A DNA stretch of 64,000 bases from Marivita hallyeonensis (GTDB lineage Bacteria > Pseudomonadota > Alphaproteobacteria > Rhodobacterales > Rhodobacteraceae), in assembly GCF_900129875.1 (NCBI RefSeq), contig NZ_FQXC01000002.1, positions 310,001 to 374,000 on the forward strand, written 5' to 3'. Every line of letters begins with the position of its first letter. Position 1 is the stretch's first letter. Below are positions 53,917-61,285 of this stretch, in pieces. Both the position numbers and the translations under genes were made by a program. The notes under the pieces were generated by a model. That model was not told the DNA's origin and made no database searches. It worked only from the letters and a program-made list of their open reading frames with translations.

Positions 53917-54279
53917 ATGAACGACGCGAGTCCTCACATCGAAGGTGCCCCGCTGATTGCGCCGTCCAGCACGGATCACGAGCTGTACGATCAGGTCGTC
54001 GAAGCTTGTCGGTCCGTGTATGACCCTGAAATTCCAGTGAATATCTACGATCTTGGCCTCGTGTATACCATCGACATCAATGCCGAGAACGAGGTGCGCG
54101 TCATCATGACCCTCACCGCGCCGGGATGCCCGGTTGCCGGAGAAATGCCGGGCTGGGTGGCCGAAGCCATCGAACCCCTGCCCGGCGTGAAGCATGTCGA
54201 TGTCGATCTGACGTGGGAGCCACCCTGGGGCATGGACATGATGTCCGACGAGGCGCGGCTTGAACTGGGCTTCATGTAA
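53917..54279 (+). CDS. sufT: SufT/MIP18-like iron-sulfur assembly factor (DUF59)
   Basis: 120 residues. [18 protein letters not shown], then [28 protein letters not shown], and [22 protein letters not shown], match the DUF59/SufT family, with the conserved Cys in APGCP. SufT supports iron-sulfur cluster maturation under high demand. A TfoX-like gene begins three bases downstream of its stop. An IscA-type gene lies 2 kb further on. Confidence 0.88.
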   Translation: MNDASPHIEGAPLIAPSSTDHELYDQVVEACRSVYDPEIPVNIYDLGLVYTIDINAENEVRVIMTLTAPGCPVAGEMPGWVAEAIEPLPGVKHVDVDLTWEPPWGMDMMSDEARLELGFM

Positions 54280-54282
54280 GCC

Positions 54283-54606
54283 ATGGCGGTCACCGACGAA
54301 CAAATCGCGTTTGTCCGTGACCTCTTCCGCGACGTACCCGGCGTGACCACCCGCAAGATGTTCGGTGGTCTGGGCATCTATTCCGAAGGCACCATCTTTG
54401 CGCTGATCGGTCCTGGCGATGCGATCATGGTCAAGGCGCGCGGCGACCTTGCGGATCAGCTGGCCGCCGAAGGTGCCGAGCAGTGGACGACATACGAGGG
54501 CAAGACGGTGAACATGCCGTACTGGATCCTGCCCGACGCCGCTCTGGACGATCCCGACGAAGCCTGCCGCTGGGCGCGCCTGTCGATTGAGCAGAACGCG
54601 TCTTGA
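54283..54606 (+). CDS. TfoX/Sxy N-terminal-domain protein
   Basis: 107 residues. FVRDLFRDVPGVTTRKMFGGLGIYSEG and MPYWILPDAALDDPDEACRWARLSIEQ are the TfoX N-terminal domain. It begins directly after the sufT-like gene (three-base gap) and is likely co-transcribed. The matching C-terminal domain is on a separate gene at 8552, so the two halves of a TfoX protein are split in this genome. Function unknown. Confidence 0.85.
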   Translation: MAVTDEQIAFVRDLFRDVPGVTTRKMFGGLGIYSEGTIFALIGPGDAIMVKARGDLADQLAAEGAEQWTTYEGKTVNMPYWILPDAALDDPDEACRWARLSIEQNAS

Positions 54607-54619
54607 GCGCCCGCCTGCC

Positions 54620-54668
54620 GTCAATCAAATTTGATTGCTTTCTCCATAAGAAACCATTATTGATTGAC
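54620..54668. promoter_or_regulatory. Operator-like palindrome cluster before SatD-like gene
   Basis: CAATCAAATTTGATTG (54622-54637) is a perfect 16-bp palindrome; its left half extends to GTCAATCAA (54620-54628). A third half-site TTGATTGAC (54660-54668) repeats the right half 29 bp further on, ending two bases before the SatD-like ATG. Three matching half-sites over a start codon suggest autoregulation by a dimeric HTH protein. Confidence 0.6.
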
Positions 54669-54670
54669 GT

Positions 54671-55303
54671 ATGGTGCACTACGCGGTCCTCACCGGCGAC
54701 ATTATCGGATCAAGCGCCCTGTCGGCCTTCGATCTCGACAGCACCATGCGTGCGATCAAGCAACAGTGCCGCGACATCGCGGAGTGGACCGGTGACCCCA
54801 AATCAACGTACTTCGCGCGTCGCGGTGGCGATAGCTGGCAAATCGCGCTGAGAGCGCCCCAGTTCGCCCTGCGCGCCGCCATAGCCGTTCAGGCCCGCGT
54901 GATGGCGCTGCCCTTCCATCCGACGACCCGCATCGCCATCGCGGTCGGGACAGGAAACATTCCCGACACAGGTGACATCAATGCCGCCCACGGCGCGGTG
55001 TTCACCGACAGCGGACGTCTTTTGAGCACACTCGACAGCGGAACACGGATGGGCGACGCCCGAGGCGGGGCGCGCCACGCGGCGGCCATCCTTGCCGATC
55101 ATGTCGCGCAGGGCTGGACCCCGACGCAGGCTCGGGCGATTGCGGCGGCCCTCGCCCCGAACGCGCCCACGCAGAGCGTGATCGCAAAAGACCTCGGCGT
55201 GTCACGGCAGTCGGTAAACCAGACGCTCAAGGCGGCGGGGTATTCGGCGCTCACCGCCGCACTGGCCGCAATTGAAGAACACCCATCGGAAACTGACAAG
55301 TGA
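54671..55303 (+). CDS. SatD-like regulator: cyclase-like N-domain plus C-terminal HTH
   Basis: 210 residues. The N-terminal half reads YAVLTGDIIGSSAL (Asp10) and TYFARRGGDSWQIALRAP (Asp54), then ALRAAIAVQARVMAL and TRIAIAVGTGNIPDTGD; this order mimics class III nucleotide cyclase domains, whose two metal Asp residues sit at matching points, and the SatD family. The C-terminus carries an HTH (PTQSVIAKDLGVSRQSVNQTLKAAGY, about residues 166-191). Nucleotide binding or catalysis is inference. Palindromes before it and over its stop suggest it controls itself and the DUF3307 gene 49 bp downstream. Confidence 0.72.
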   Translation: MVHYAVLTGDIIGSSALSAFDLDSTMRAIKQQCRDIAEWTGDPKSTYFARRGGDSWQIALRAPQFALRAAIAVQARVMALPFHPTTRIAIAVGTGNIPDTGDINAAHGAVFTDSGRLLSTLDSGTRMGDARGGARHAAAILADHVAQGWTPTQARAIAAALAPNAPTQSVIAKDLGVSRQSVNQTLKAAGYSALTAALAAIEEHPSETDK

Positions 55304-55348
55304 AACCGGTTTCATTTCCCCATAGCAACCCAAAACGCTTGTCGGTTT
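55290..55348. promoter_or_regulatory. Palindrome and inverted repeats between SatD-like and DUF3307 genes
   Basis: TGAAACCGGTTTCA (55301-55314) is a perfect 14-bp palindrome overlapping the SatD-like stop codon. Flanking it, AAACTGACAAG (55290-55300) and CTTGTCGGTTT (55338-55348) match as an inverted repeat in 10 of 11 positions, the latter ending just before the DUF3307 ATG at 55353. It may be an operator or an RNA structure controlling the second gene. Confidence 0.5.
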
Positions 55349-55352
55349 TCCC

Positions 55353-56069
55353 ATGATTGCCACATTCACCGCCCTCCTGTTCGCGCACGTGCTGGCCGAT
55401 TTCCTTGTTCAGACAAACACGATGGTGCGCCGCAAAACCGAGTTCGGGTTTTTCGCACTGCACATCGCCATTGTCTTCGCCCTAAGCGCCGCAGCGCTGG
55501 GCGGGGCGTGGCAAACGGCGCTCGCCATCGCCGGGCTGCATCTGATCATCGACGCGATCAAGACATGGGGGCTGACGGAGGCCCGCCGCAACACGCTGTC
55601 CGCGTTCCTCACGGACCAGGGGGCGCATGTCCTGTCGATCGCTGCCGTGGTCTGGGTCTGGCCCGATGCCATCTCAACCGGTCTCTGGGCCGACCATGTC
55701 ACTGCTGCCCTGCCGCATGTCATCCTGATCACCGGAGCGATTGTCGCGATTTTCGCGGGCGGCTACGCTGTCGGTCTGTTGATGGAGCCTTACACCGCGC
55801 AGATCGACCAAAACAAAGGGCTTGCGCAGGCGGGGCGCATGATCGGGCAACTCGAACGCGCCCTGATCTTTCTGTTTCTCATGGTGAACGAAACCGCAGC
55901 CGTCGGTTTCCTGATCGCGGCCAAGTCCGTCTTGCGCTTTGACACCGCGGCGCAGGGCCAGAAAGAGGGCGAATACGTGATCATCGGCACACTCGCGTCT
56001 TTCGGCTGGGCGCTGGCGGTCGGATTTGCCACAGAGAGCCTTCTTGAGTTTGCCGCGACCAGCCCCTAA
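55353..56069 (+). CDS. DUF3307 membrane protein
   Basis: 238 residues with about seven membrane segments. DUF3307 hallmarks are LLFAHVLADFLVQTNTMVRRK (His12-x3-Asp16, Gln20), LHIAIVFAL (His37) and GLHLIIDAIKTWG (His63-x3-Asp67, Lys70). Two HxxxD pairs inside membrane helices could hold a metal or form an active site. Paired with a SatD-like regulator in many bacteria as far as I know; function unknown. Confidence 0.82.
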   Translation: MIATFTALLFAHVLADFLVQTNTMVRRKTEFGFFALHIAIVFALSAAALGGAWQTALAIAGLHLIIDAIKTWGLTEARRNTLSAFLTDQGAHVLSIAAVVWVWPDAISTGLWADHVTAALPHVILITGAIVAIFAGGYAVGLLMEPYTAQIDQNKGLAQAGRMIGQLERALIFLFLMVNETAAVGFLIAAKSVLRFDTAAQGQKEGEYVIIGTLASFGWALAVGFATESLLEFAATSP

Positions 56070-56095
56070 TTTCACAGGGAAGGAGACAGCACACC

Positions 56096-56494
56096 ATGTT
56101 TGGCATTCCCGGAAAACAAGCCGTCACGCTCACCCCGAAAGCGGTTGCGCAGGTGCGCAAGCTGATGGAGTCGAAGGGCCACGCCGGCTTGCGCATTGGC
56201 GTCAAGAAAGGCGGCTGCGCTGGCATGGAATATACCATGGATTACGTCGACGCGGCCGATCCGCATGACGAGGTGGTGGATCAGGACGGCGCCATCGTGA
56301 TGATCGCGCCCATGGCGCAGATGTTTCTTTTCGGGACCGAGATCGACTATCAAACTTCGCTGCTCGAATCCGGGTTTCACTTCAACAATCCGAACGTCGC
56401 GGACGCCTGCGGGTGCGGTGAATCCATCAAGTTCAAGGATGTCGAAGACCTCGCCGGCGAACACGAAAACGGCGCGCCCAACCTCAAGGCCTGA
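56096..56494 (+). CDS. A-type iron-sulfur carrier (SufA/IscA/ErpA family)
   Basis: 132 residues. The three ligand cysteines are in KKGGCAGMEYTMDY and the C-terminal DACGCGES. The fold start VTLTPKAVAQVRKLMESKG is typical. A-type carriers pass [2Fe-2S] or [4Fe-4S] clusters from the SUF scaffold to enzymes; ErpA, IscA or SufA cannot be chosen by eye. The C-terminal tail (EDLAGEHENGAPNLKA) is longer than usual. AAGGAGA lies upstream. sufT-like gene 2 kb away, no suf operon in the window. Confidence 0.88.
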   Translation: MFGIPGKQAVTLTPKAVAQVRKLMESKGHAGLRIGVKKGGCAGMEYTMDYVDAADPHDEVVDQDGAIVMIAPMAQMFLFGTEIDYQTSLLESGFHFNNPNVADACGCGESIKFKDVEDLAGEHENGAPNLKA

Positions 56495-56508
56495 CGAAAC
56501 GCCTCTCG

Positions 56509-56565
56509 CTTCTCTGGTTCACAAATATCCCGGGGGAGCGCCGAAGGCGCGGGGGCAGAGCCCCC
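56509..56565 (-). repeat. Dispersed Rhodobacterales-type intergenic repeat, copy 3 (inverted)
   Basis: Read on the minus strand: GGGGGCTCTGCCCCC, then a GCGCC-TTC-GGCGC hairpin and CCCCCGGGATATTTGTGAACCAGAGAAG. It matches the copies at 9433 and 23398. It fills the gap between two convergent genes (stops at 56494 and 56568), where its stems could act as a terminator. Confidence 0.65.
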
Positions 56566-56567
56566 TT

Positions 56568-57476
56568 CTACCTTGTCTGCAAATGCACATAGGTCTCGGC
56601 ATAGCGCTTGGTCAGGTGATCCCCTGCGCGGATCATCTTGCCTGACCCGATCGGCGCGACGTTGGTCTCGACATTCGGATTGAAAAAGAGCGGTACCGAA
56701 ATCCGTTCCTCGGCTCCGCCCTTGACGCGGTGAAGGGTCGCGACGACGCGTCCGGCTGTCCACATCTCGAGCATCTCGCCGAAATTGATGATGAACTCCC
56801 CCGGCGGTGCCTGCACCGGCAGCCAGTCGTCCGAGCCACGGGGCTGGACCTCAAGACCCGGCTGACCGTCCGTCGCCAGAAGTGTCAGACAGCCGTAATC
56901 CGTGTGCGCGCCGATCCCGAAATCCTTGTCACCGGCCCAGTCAGGGCGCGGCGGATAATAGTTGCCGCGCAGCAAAGCCATCGGGCAATCGAACTTGTCC
57001 TCGAAAAAACCGGCATCCGCGCCAATCGACAGGGCAATCCCGCGCAGGATGCCGCGCGCCACATCCAGCGCATCCGCGTAATAGGCCCGGATCACGGCCT
57101 CGAACCCCGCCGGGCGATCCGGCCAGTGGTTCGGTGCGTAGACCGACAACGCGACCCGCATATCGCCGTCGGGCAGCGTGTAGCCGCAATCGAAAACTTC
57201 CTTGTAATCGGGGTTCGCGTCCGGATCGACCTGTTCGGATTGCGGCGCGCCCCAGCCCCGGTTCGACCCGGTCTTGGCCATGTTGACCTGATCCTTGATC
57301 TCTACCGGAAGATCGAAGAACGCACGATATGCGGCGAGGACAAACCGCATGCGCGCCGACGAAAAGGGCGTGTTGTGCACGGTCGCAAAGCCCACTTCCT
57401 CGGCGGCAACACGCATCTGTGCCAAAGCGTCGGGGTCACCTCCCAAAAGCGCCGCTGCGTCCAGTCTGGGGATCAT
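56568..57476 (-). CDS. 2-oxoglutarate/Fe(II) oxygenase, isopenicillin N synthase-like
   Basis: 302 residues. The DIOX_N-type start (IPRLDAAALLGGDPDALAQM, VHNTPFSSARM) leads to the Fe site in GAHTDYGCLTLL (His, Asp) and TLHRVKGG (His), with Arg-x-Ser in RISVPLFF for cosubstrate binding. The family hydroxylates or desaturates small molecules; the substrate is unknown and antibiotic synthesis should not be inferred. It is divergent from tpiA. Confidence 0.88.
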   Translation of the reverse strand: MIPRLDAAALLGGDPDALAQMRVAAEEVGFATVHNTPFSSARMRFVLAAYRAFFDLPVEIKDQVNMAKTGSNRGWGAPQSEQVDPDANPDYKEVFDCGYTLPDGDMRVALSVYAPNHWPDRPAGFEAVIRAYYADALDVARGILRGIALSIGADAGFFEDKFDCPMALLRGNYYPPRPDWAGDKDFGIGAHTDYGCLTLLATDGQPGLEVQPRGSDDWLPVQAPPGEFIINFGEMLEMWTAGRVVATLHRVKGGAEERISVPLFFNPNVETNVAPIGSGKMIRAGDHLTKRYAETYVHLQTR

Positions 57477-57598
57477 GTTCTGCCCTTCCCATGCCGATCA
57501 CCGCCCTTCTGGCACCACGCGGACAGCCGCGCAACAGGCCTTGACGTCGCTTCTTGGCCCGCGATGATGCGGGCGAAGCTGATCCAGAGGGAGCCGAC

Positions 57599-58339
57599 AT
57601 GCGCCGCAAACTTGCCGCCGGGAATTGGAAGATGAATGGGGTCCAAAGCACCCTGAGTGAACTGGATGCGTTGCAAGACGCCGCCAAAGGCGACGCGGAA
57701 GTGCTGATCTGCCCACCGGCCACGCTCATCTTCAGCGCAAGCAAACGGGCCGGACTTGTCGCCATCGGCGCCCAGGACTGCCACAGCGCAGAGTCCGGCG
57801 CGCATACCGGTGATCTGTCCGCCGCCATGCTGCGCGACGCGGGCGCGACCTATGTGATCCTCGGCCATTCGGAACGGCGCGCCGATCATGGCGAAAGCGA
57901 TGCCCTTGTCGCCTACAAGACCCTCGCGGCCTGGGGTGCGGGACTGAAAGCCATCGTCTGTGTCGGCGAAACGCTGGAAGAGCGCGAGGCAGGCAAGACG
58001 CTCGACGTGATCGGTCGTCAGCTTGCCGGATCGTTGCCCGACGACAGCACAGCAGCAAACCTTGTCGTCGCGTACGAGCCGGTCTGGGCCATCGGCACCG
58101 GCAAGGTCCCCTCGACGTCGCAGATCGGCGAGGTTCACGGCTTCATCCGGTCGAGCCTCATCAGCCGGTTCGGCAATGAGATCGGCAGCGCCGTGCGTCT
58201 GCTCTACGGCGGCAGTGTCAAGGGATCGAACGCCGACGAGATCTTTGCCGTCGACAATGTGGACGGCGCGTTGGTTGGCGGGGCCAGTTTGACCGCCGGG
58301 GATTTCGTGCCGATTGTCGATGCCCTGAACGCGCGGTGA
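57599..58339 (+). CDS. tpiA: Triosephosphate isomerase
   Basis: 246 residues. [12 protein letters not shown] (catalytic Lys), [14 protein letters not shown] (His), [15 protein letters not shown] (Glu) and [14 protein letters not shown] (phosphate loop) are all present. It interconverts DHAP and G3P in glycolysis. Its TGA overlaps the ATG of the P450 gene by one base, so translation of the two is coupled. Confidence 0.98.
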   Translation: MRRKLAAGNWKMNGVQSTLSELDALQDAAKGDAEVLICPPATLIFSASKRAGLVAIGAQDCHSAESGAHTGDLSAAMLRDAGATYVILGHSERRADHGESDALVAYKTLAAWGAGLKAIVCVGETLEEREAGKTLDVIGRQLAGSLPDDSTAANLVVAYEPVWAIGTGKVPSTSQIGEVHGFIRSSLISRFGNEIGSAVRLLYGGSVKGSNADEIFAVDNVDGALVGGASLTAGDFVPIVDALNAR

Positions 58340-59517
58340 TGCTGCGGGTCGTCCAATCCCCGATAGACCCCGCATTCGTTCAGAACCCCTACCCGTTCTA
58401 TGATCGTCTCAGGCAGGCGGGCGATCTGGTGTGGTGGGAAGACTATGCCATGCCATGCGCCGTCTCGTATGCCGCCGTTCACGCGCTGTTTCGCGACCGT
58501 CGGTTCGGGCGCGAGGTCCCGCCAGAGCAGGCGGTCACCCCACCAGCGTATTTGAAGCCGTTCTATGATGTCGAAGCCCATTCGATGCTCGAGCTTGAAC
58601 CGCCCCGCCACACGCGGCTGCGCGGTCTTGTGCTTCGGGCCTTCACGTCGCGCCGGATCAAGGCGCTCGCCCCCGAGATCGCGGCCCTGGCCCATGCCAG
58701 GATCGATCAGTTCCCCGTGAACCAGCCGTTCGACCTCCTGCCCGCCTATTGCCAACCGATTCCGGTGATCGTGATCGCGCGATTGCTGGGCGTTCCGGAC
58801 GAAATGGCGGATCAGCTGCTGCGGTGGTCAAACGCCATGGTTGCCATGTATCAGGCGGGCCGCAGCCACGAGACAGAGGTCAGGGCGGCCAAGGCGGCAA
58901 CGGAGTTCACCACTTTCCTGCGCGACTACATCGACCGCCGCCGCGCCAAGCCGGCGGATGACCTCATCACCCATCTCATCGCAGCAGAGGAGCACGGCAA
59001 AAAGCTGTCGACGGAGGAGCTCATCACAACCTGCATCCTGCTTCTGAACGCCGGTCATGAGGCGACAGTGCACACGCTGGGCAACGGGGTAAAAACGCTG
59101 TTGAACCACGCGATCACGATTTCGACCGAGACCGCAGACCTGACCTGCGAGGAGATCCTGCGCTTCGACCCGCCCCTGCACATGTTCACACGATACGCCT
59201 ACGAGGAAGTCGACGCCTTCGGCCACACCTTCCGACGCGGCGATCAGGTGGCGCTGCTTCTCGCCGCTGCCAACCGCGATCCCGCGCAGTGGGAAGACCC
59301 GAACCAGTTCAACCCGACACGTGCCATCACGCAGAACACGAGCTTCGGCGGCGGCTTGCATTTCTGCGTCGGCGCTCCGCTCGCGCGCTTGGAAATGCAA
59401 ATCGCGCTGCCCATCCTGTTCGACCGGTGCCCGAGCCTGAGCATCGCCGAACCACCGGTCTTCGCCGACAGCTATCACTTCCACGGACTCGAGCGGTTGA
59501 TGGTGACCACTGCCTAG
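58339..59517 (+). CDS. Cytochrome P450
   Basis: 392 residues, soluble bacterial type. The heme-thiolate loop is FGGGLHFCVGAPLARLE; the I-helix has LLLNAGHEATVHTLGN; the ExxR motif is EEILRFD; and HSMLELEPPRHTRLRGLV is the C-helix region. Coupled to tpiA by TGATG. The substrate and redox partner are unknown; no ferredoxin or reductase gene is adjacent. Confidence 0.93.
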   Translation: MLRVVQSPIDPAFVQNPYPFYDRLRQAGDLVWWEDYAMPCAVSYAAVHALFRDRRFGREVPPEQAVTPPAYLKPFYDVEAHSMLELEPPRHTRLRGLVLRAFTSRRIKALAPEIAALAHARIDQFPVNQPFDLLPAYCQPIPVIVIARLLGVPDEMADQLLRWSNAMVAMYQAGRSHETEVRAAKAATEFTTFLRDYIDRRRAKPADDLITHLIAAEEHGKKLSTEELITTCILLLNAGHEATVHTLGNGVKTLLNHAITISTETADLTCEEILRFDPPLHMFTRYAYEEVDAFGHTFRRGDQVALLLAAANRDPAQWEDPNQFNPTRAITQNTSFGGGLHFCVGAPLARLEMQIALPILFDRCPSLSIAEPPVFADSYHFHGLERLMVTTA

Positions 59518-59597
59518 CAGCAGGCTGGCAGGGTGGCCTCCGCATCAGGAAGAACCTCCTGCGCTTCTCTTTTTCCCAAATATGCAAATCCCGACCA

Positions 59598-60053
59598 CTA
59601 CAACGGCAGTGCAGTCGTCGATTTGATCTCTTCCATCGACAAGAGCGCCGTGACGTTGTGAACCCGCACTTCCGCAATGAGCGCCTGATAGAACGCATCG
59701 TAGGCGCGCGCGTTCTTCACCCGGACCTTCAGGATGTAGTCGATATCTCCGGCCAGCCGGTGCGCCTCCTGGACCTCGGGCCGGTCCTGCAGCGCTTTGA
59801 GGAAGGCGCGCTGCCACTCGGCCTCGTGTTCGCTGGTGCGGATCAGGACAAAGAAACAGGCCTCGAACCCCAGTGCATCGGCATCAAGACGCACGGTCTG
59901 CGGCCCCACCACACCCGCATCGCGCATCTTGCGGATTCGGTTCCAGACCGGCGTCTTCGATGACCCCACTTTGCGCGCAATATCGTCAAGCGACTGCGCC
60001 GCATCGGTCTGCATCTCAATCAGGATTTTCCGATCCACATCGTCAATTTTCAC
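59598..60053 (-). CDS. Lrp/AsnC-family regulator
   Basis: 151 residues. HTH: SLDDIARKVGSSKTPVWNRIRKMRDAGVV (about residues 20-50), then the RAM/ligand domain (ACFFVLIRTSEHEAEWQRAFL; VQEAHRLAGDIDYILKVRV). It is divergent from the sulfur operon, and AGAAC-type half-sites lie in the shared gap. Regulation of that operon is a strong candidate role; some Rhodobacterales Lrp homologues respond to sulfur amino acids, but that is not proven here. Confidence 0.92.
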   Translation of the reverse strand: MKIDDVDRKILIEMQTDAAQSLDDIARKVGSSKTPVWNRIRKMRDAGVVGPQTVRLDADALGFEACFFVLIRTSEHEAEWQRAFLKALQDRPEVQEAHRLAGDIDYILKVRVKNARAYDAFYQALIAEVRVHNVTALLSMEEIKSTTALPL

Positions 60054-60087
60054 CGCTGTTCCGCCTTTCGTGCAATCCGAGGTCCAA

Positions 60088-60159
60088 TTGTTCTACAGCT
60101 GCGCCCTGATAGAACAGACGTTCTTATTTCCGCAAGCATCTAGCATTCAAGTAGAACAA
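60088..60159. promoter_or_regulatory. Lrp-type half-site cluster in the sulfur-operon promoter
   Basis: TTGTTCTAC (60088-60096) and GTAGAACAA (60151-60159) are an exact 9-bp inverted repeat 54 bp apart. Further half-sites TAGAAC (60110-60115) and GTTCTT (60120-60125) lie between. Repeated, spaced half-sites between an Lrp gene and its divergent neighbour are typical of Lrp wrapping. Confidence 0.55.
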
Positions 60160-60203
60160 AAATCTATTTTTGATGCATGAACAGCGTCGCAGAGGACAGC
60201 CGG

Positions 60204-60983
60204 ATGTTGCAGGAAATCTCTCACCCCACGCCCCATCCCGTGGCCTTCGTCGGCGCCGGCCCGGGTGACCCTGAGCTTCTGACGGTCAAGGCCCTGCGCG
60301 CGTTGCAAACCGCCGATGTGGTGATTCACGACCGATTGGTGAGCGAGGATATCCTCGCGCTTGTCGGCCCTCACACGCGATTGCGCAATGCCGGGAAAGA
60401 AGGGTTTGGCCCTTCCATCCCCCAATCCGCGATCAACGCGTTGATCATTGAAGAGGCCCGCACCGGCGCGCGGGTTGTCCGTCTGAAATCCGGTGATCCC
60501 ACCGTCTTTGGACGCCTGGACGAAGAGCTTGACGCGCTTCACGCGGCAGGCATCGGTTATACCATCGTGCCCGGTCTGACATCGGCCTCCGCAGCCGTTG
60601 CAACTCTGGGCCAGTCCCTGACCAAGCGTGGTCGCAACACCGCTGTGCGCCTTGTCACCGGTCATGACATGCAAGGCTACGCTGATCAGGACTGGCGGAC
60701 ACTCGCGCGCAGCGGGGAAGTCGCCGCAATCTACATGGCCAAACGCGCGGCGCGGTTCATTCAGGGGCGGCTTCTCATGCACGGTGCCGATCCGCAGACC
60801 CCTGTAACCATCGTCGAAAACGCGTCCCGCGCCGACGAGCGCATTGTGACCGCGACACTGGCCACCCTGCCCTCGGCTCTCTTTGCGTCCGACGTCACCG
60901 GCCCCGCGCTTCTGATGTACGGCCTCGCACCGCGCGACGCCCGGATGACCCACACGATGCCCCAGCAACAGGAGATGATCTGA
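60204..60983 (+). CDS. cobA: Uroporphyrinogen-III C-methyltransferase
   Basis: 259 residues from ATG 60204, which has AGAGGA at a seven-base spacing; an earlier ATG at 60177 lacks such a site. AFVGAGPGDPELLTVKALRAL, RLKSGDPTVFGRLDEELDAL and VPGLTSASAAVATLG are the SUMT fingerprints. It makes precorrin-2, leading to siroheme (and cobalamin). Here it heads the operon that needs siroheme for sulfite reductase. The stop overlaps the next start (TGATG). Confidence 0.95.
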   Translation: MLQEISHPTPHPVAFVGAGPGDPELLTVKALRALQTADVVIHDRLVSEDILALVGPHTRLRNAGKEGFGPSIPQSAINALIIEEARTGARVVRLKSGDPTVFGRLDEELDALHAAGIGYTIVPGLTSASAAVATLGQSLTKRGRNTAVRLVTGHDMQGYADQDWRTLARSGEVAAIYMAKRAARFIQGRLLMHGADPQTPVTIVENASRADERIVTATLATLPSALFASDVTGPALLMYGLAPRDARMTHTMPQQQEMI

Positions 60984-61285
60984 TGCCCGCGATTTTCACA
61001 CCCAAAGTCGTGACAGCAAATGACCTGCTGCACGGCGATGTTGTCTACCTCACCGCGGACGATCAATGGTCCCGCCGCCTGACCGACGCAGAAGTCCTGA
61101 CGGACGAGGCCGACGCGCAGGTGCGGCTTATCGATGCCAGCGCCCGGACCTCAGAAGTGGTTGGCGTTTACCTGGCCGACGTCGCCGTCAGCGAAACTGG
61201 TCCAAAAGCAACCCATTTCCGCGAGAAATTCCGCACCAAGGGCCCGTCCAACTATGCTCACGGCAAACAGGAGGAGTTGCGCTGA
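60983..61285 (+). CDS. DUF2849 protein
   Basis: 100 residues. FTPKVVTANDLLHGDVVYLTADDQWSRRLTDAEVL is characteristic of DUF2849, found in alphaproteobacterial sulfur operons between the methyltransferase and sulfite reductase. Its function is unknown. Both ends overlap neighbours by one base, so it is tightly coupled to sulfite reductase translation. Confidence 0.9.
   Translation: MPAIFTPKVVTANDLLHGDVVYLTADDQWSRRLTDAEVLTDEADAQVRLIDASARTSEVVGVYLADVAVSETGPKATHFREKFRTKGPSNYAHGKQEELR

Noticed and set aside
59548-59590. Possible fourth copy of the dispersed repeat
   Set aside because: On the minus strand it shares only an ATATTT and AGAGAAG-like stretch, without the G/C hairpin; too weak to list.
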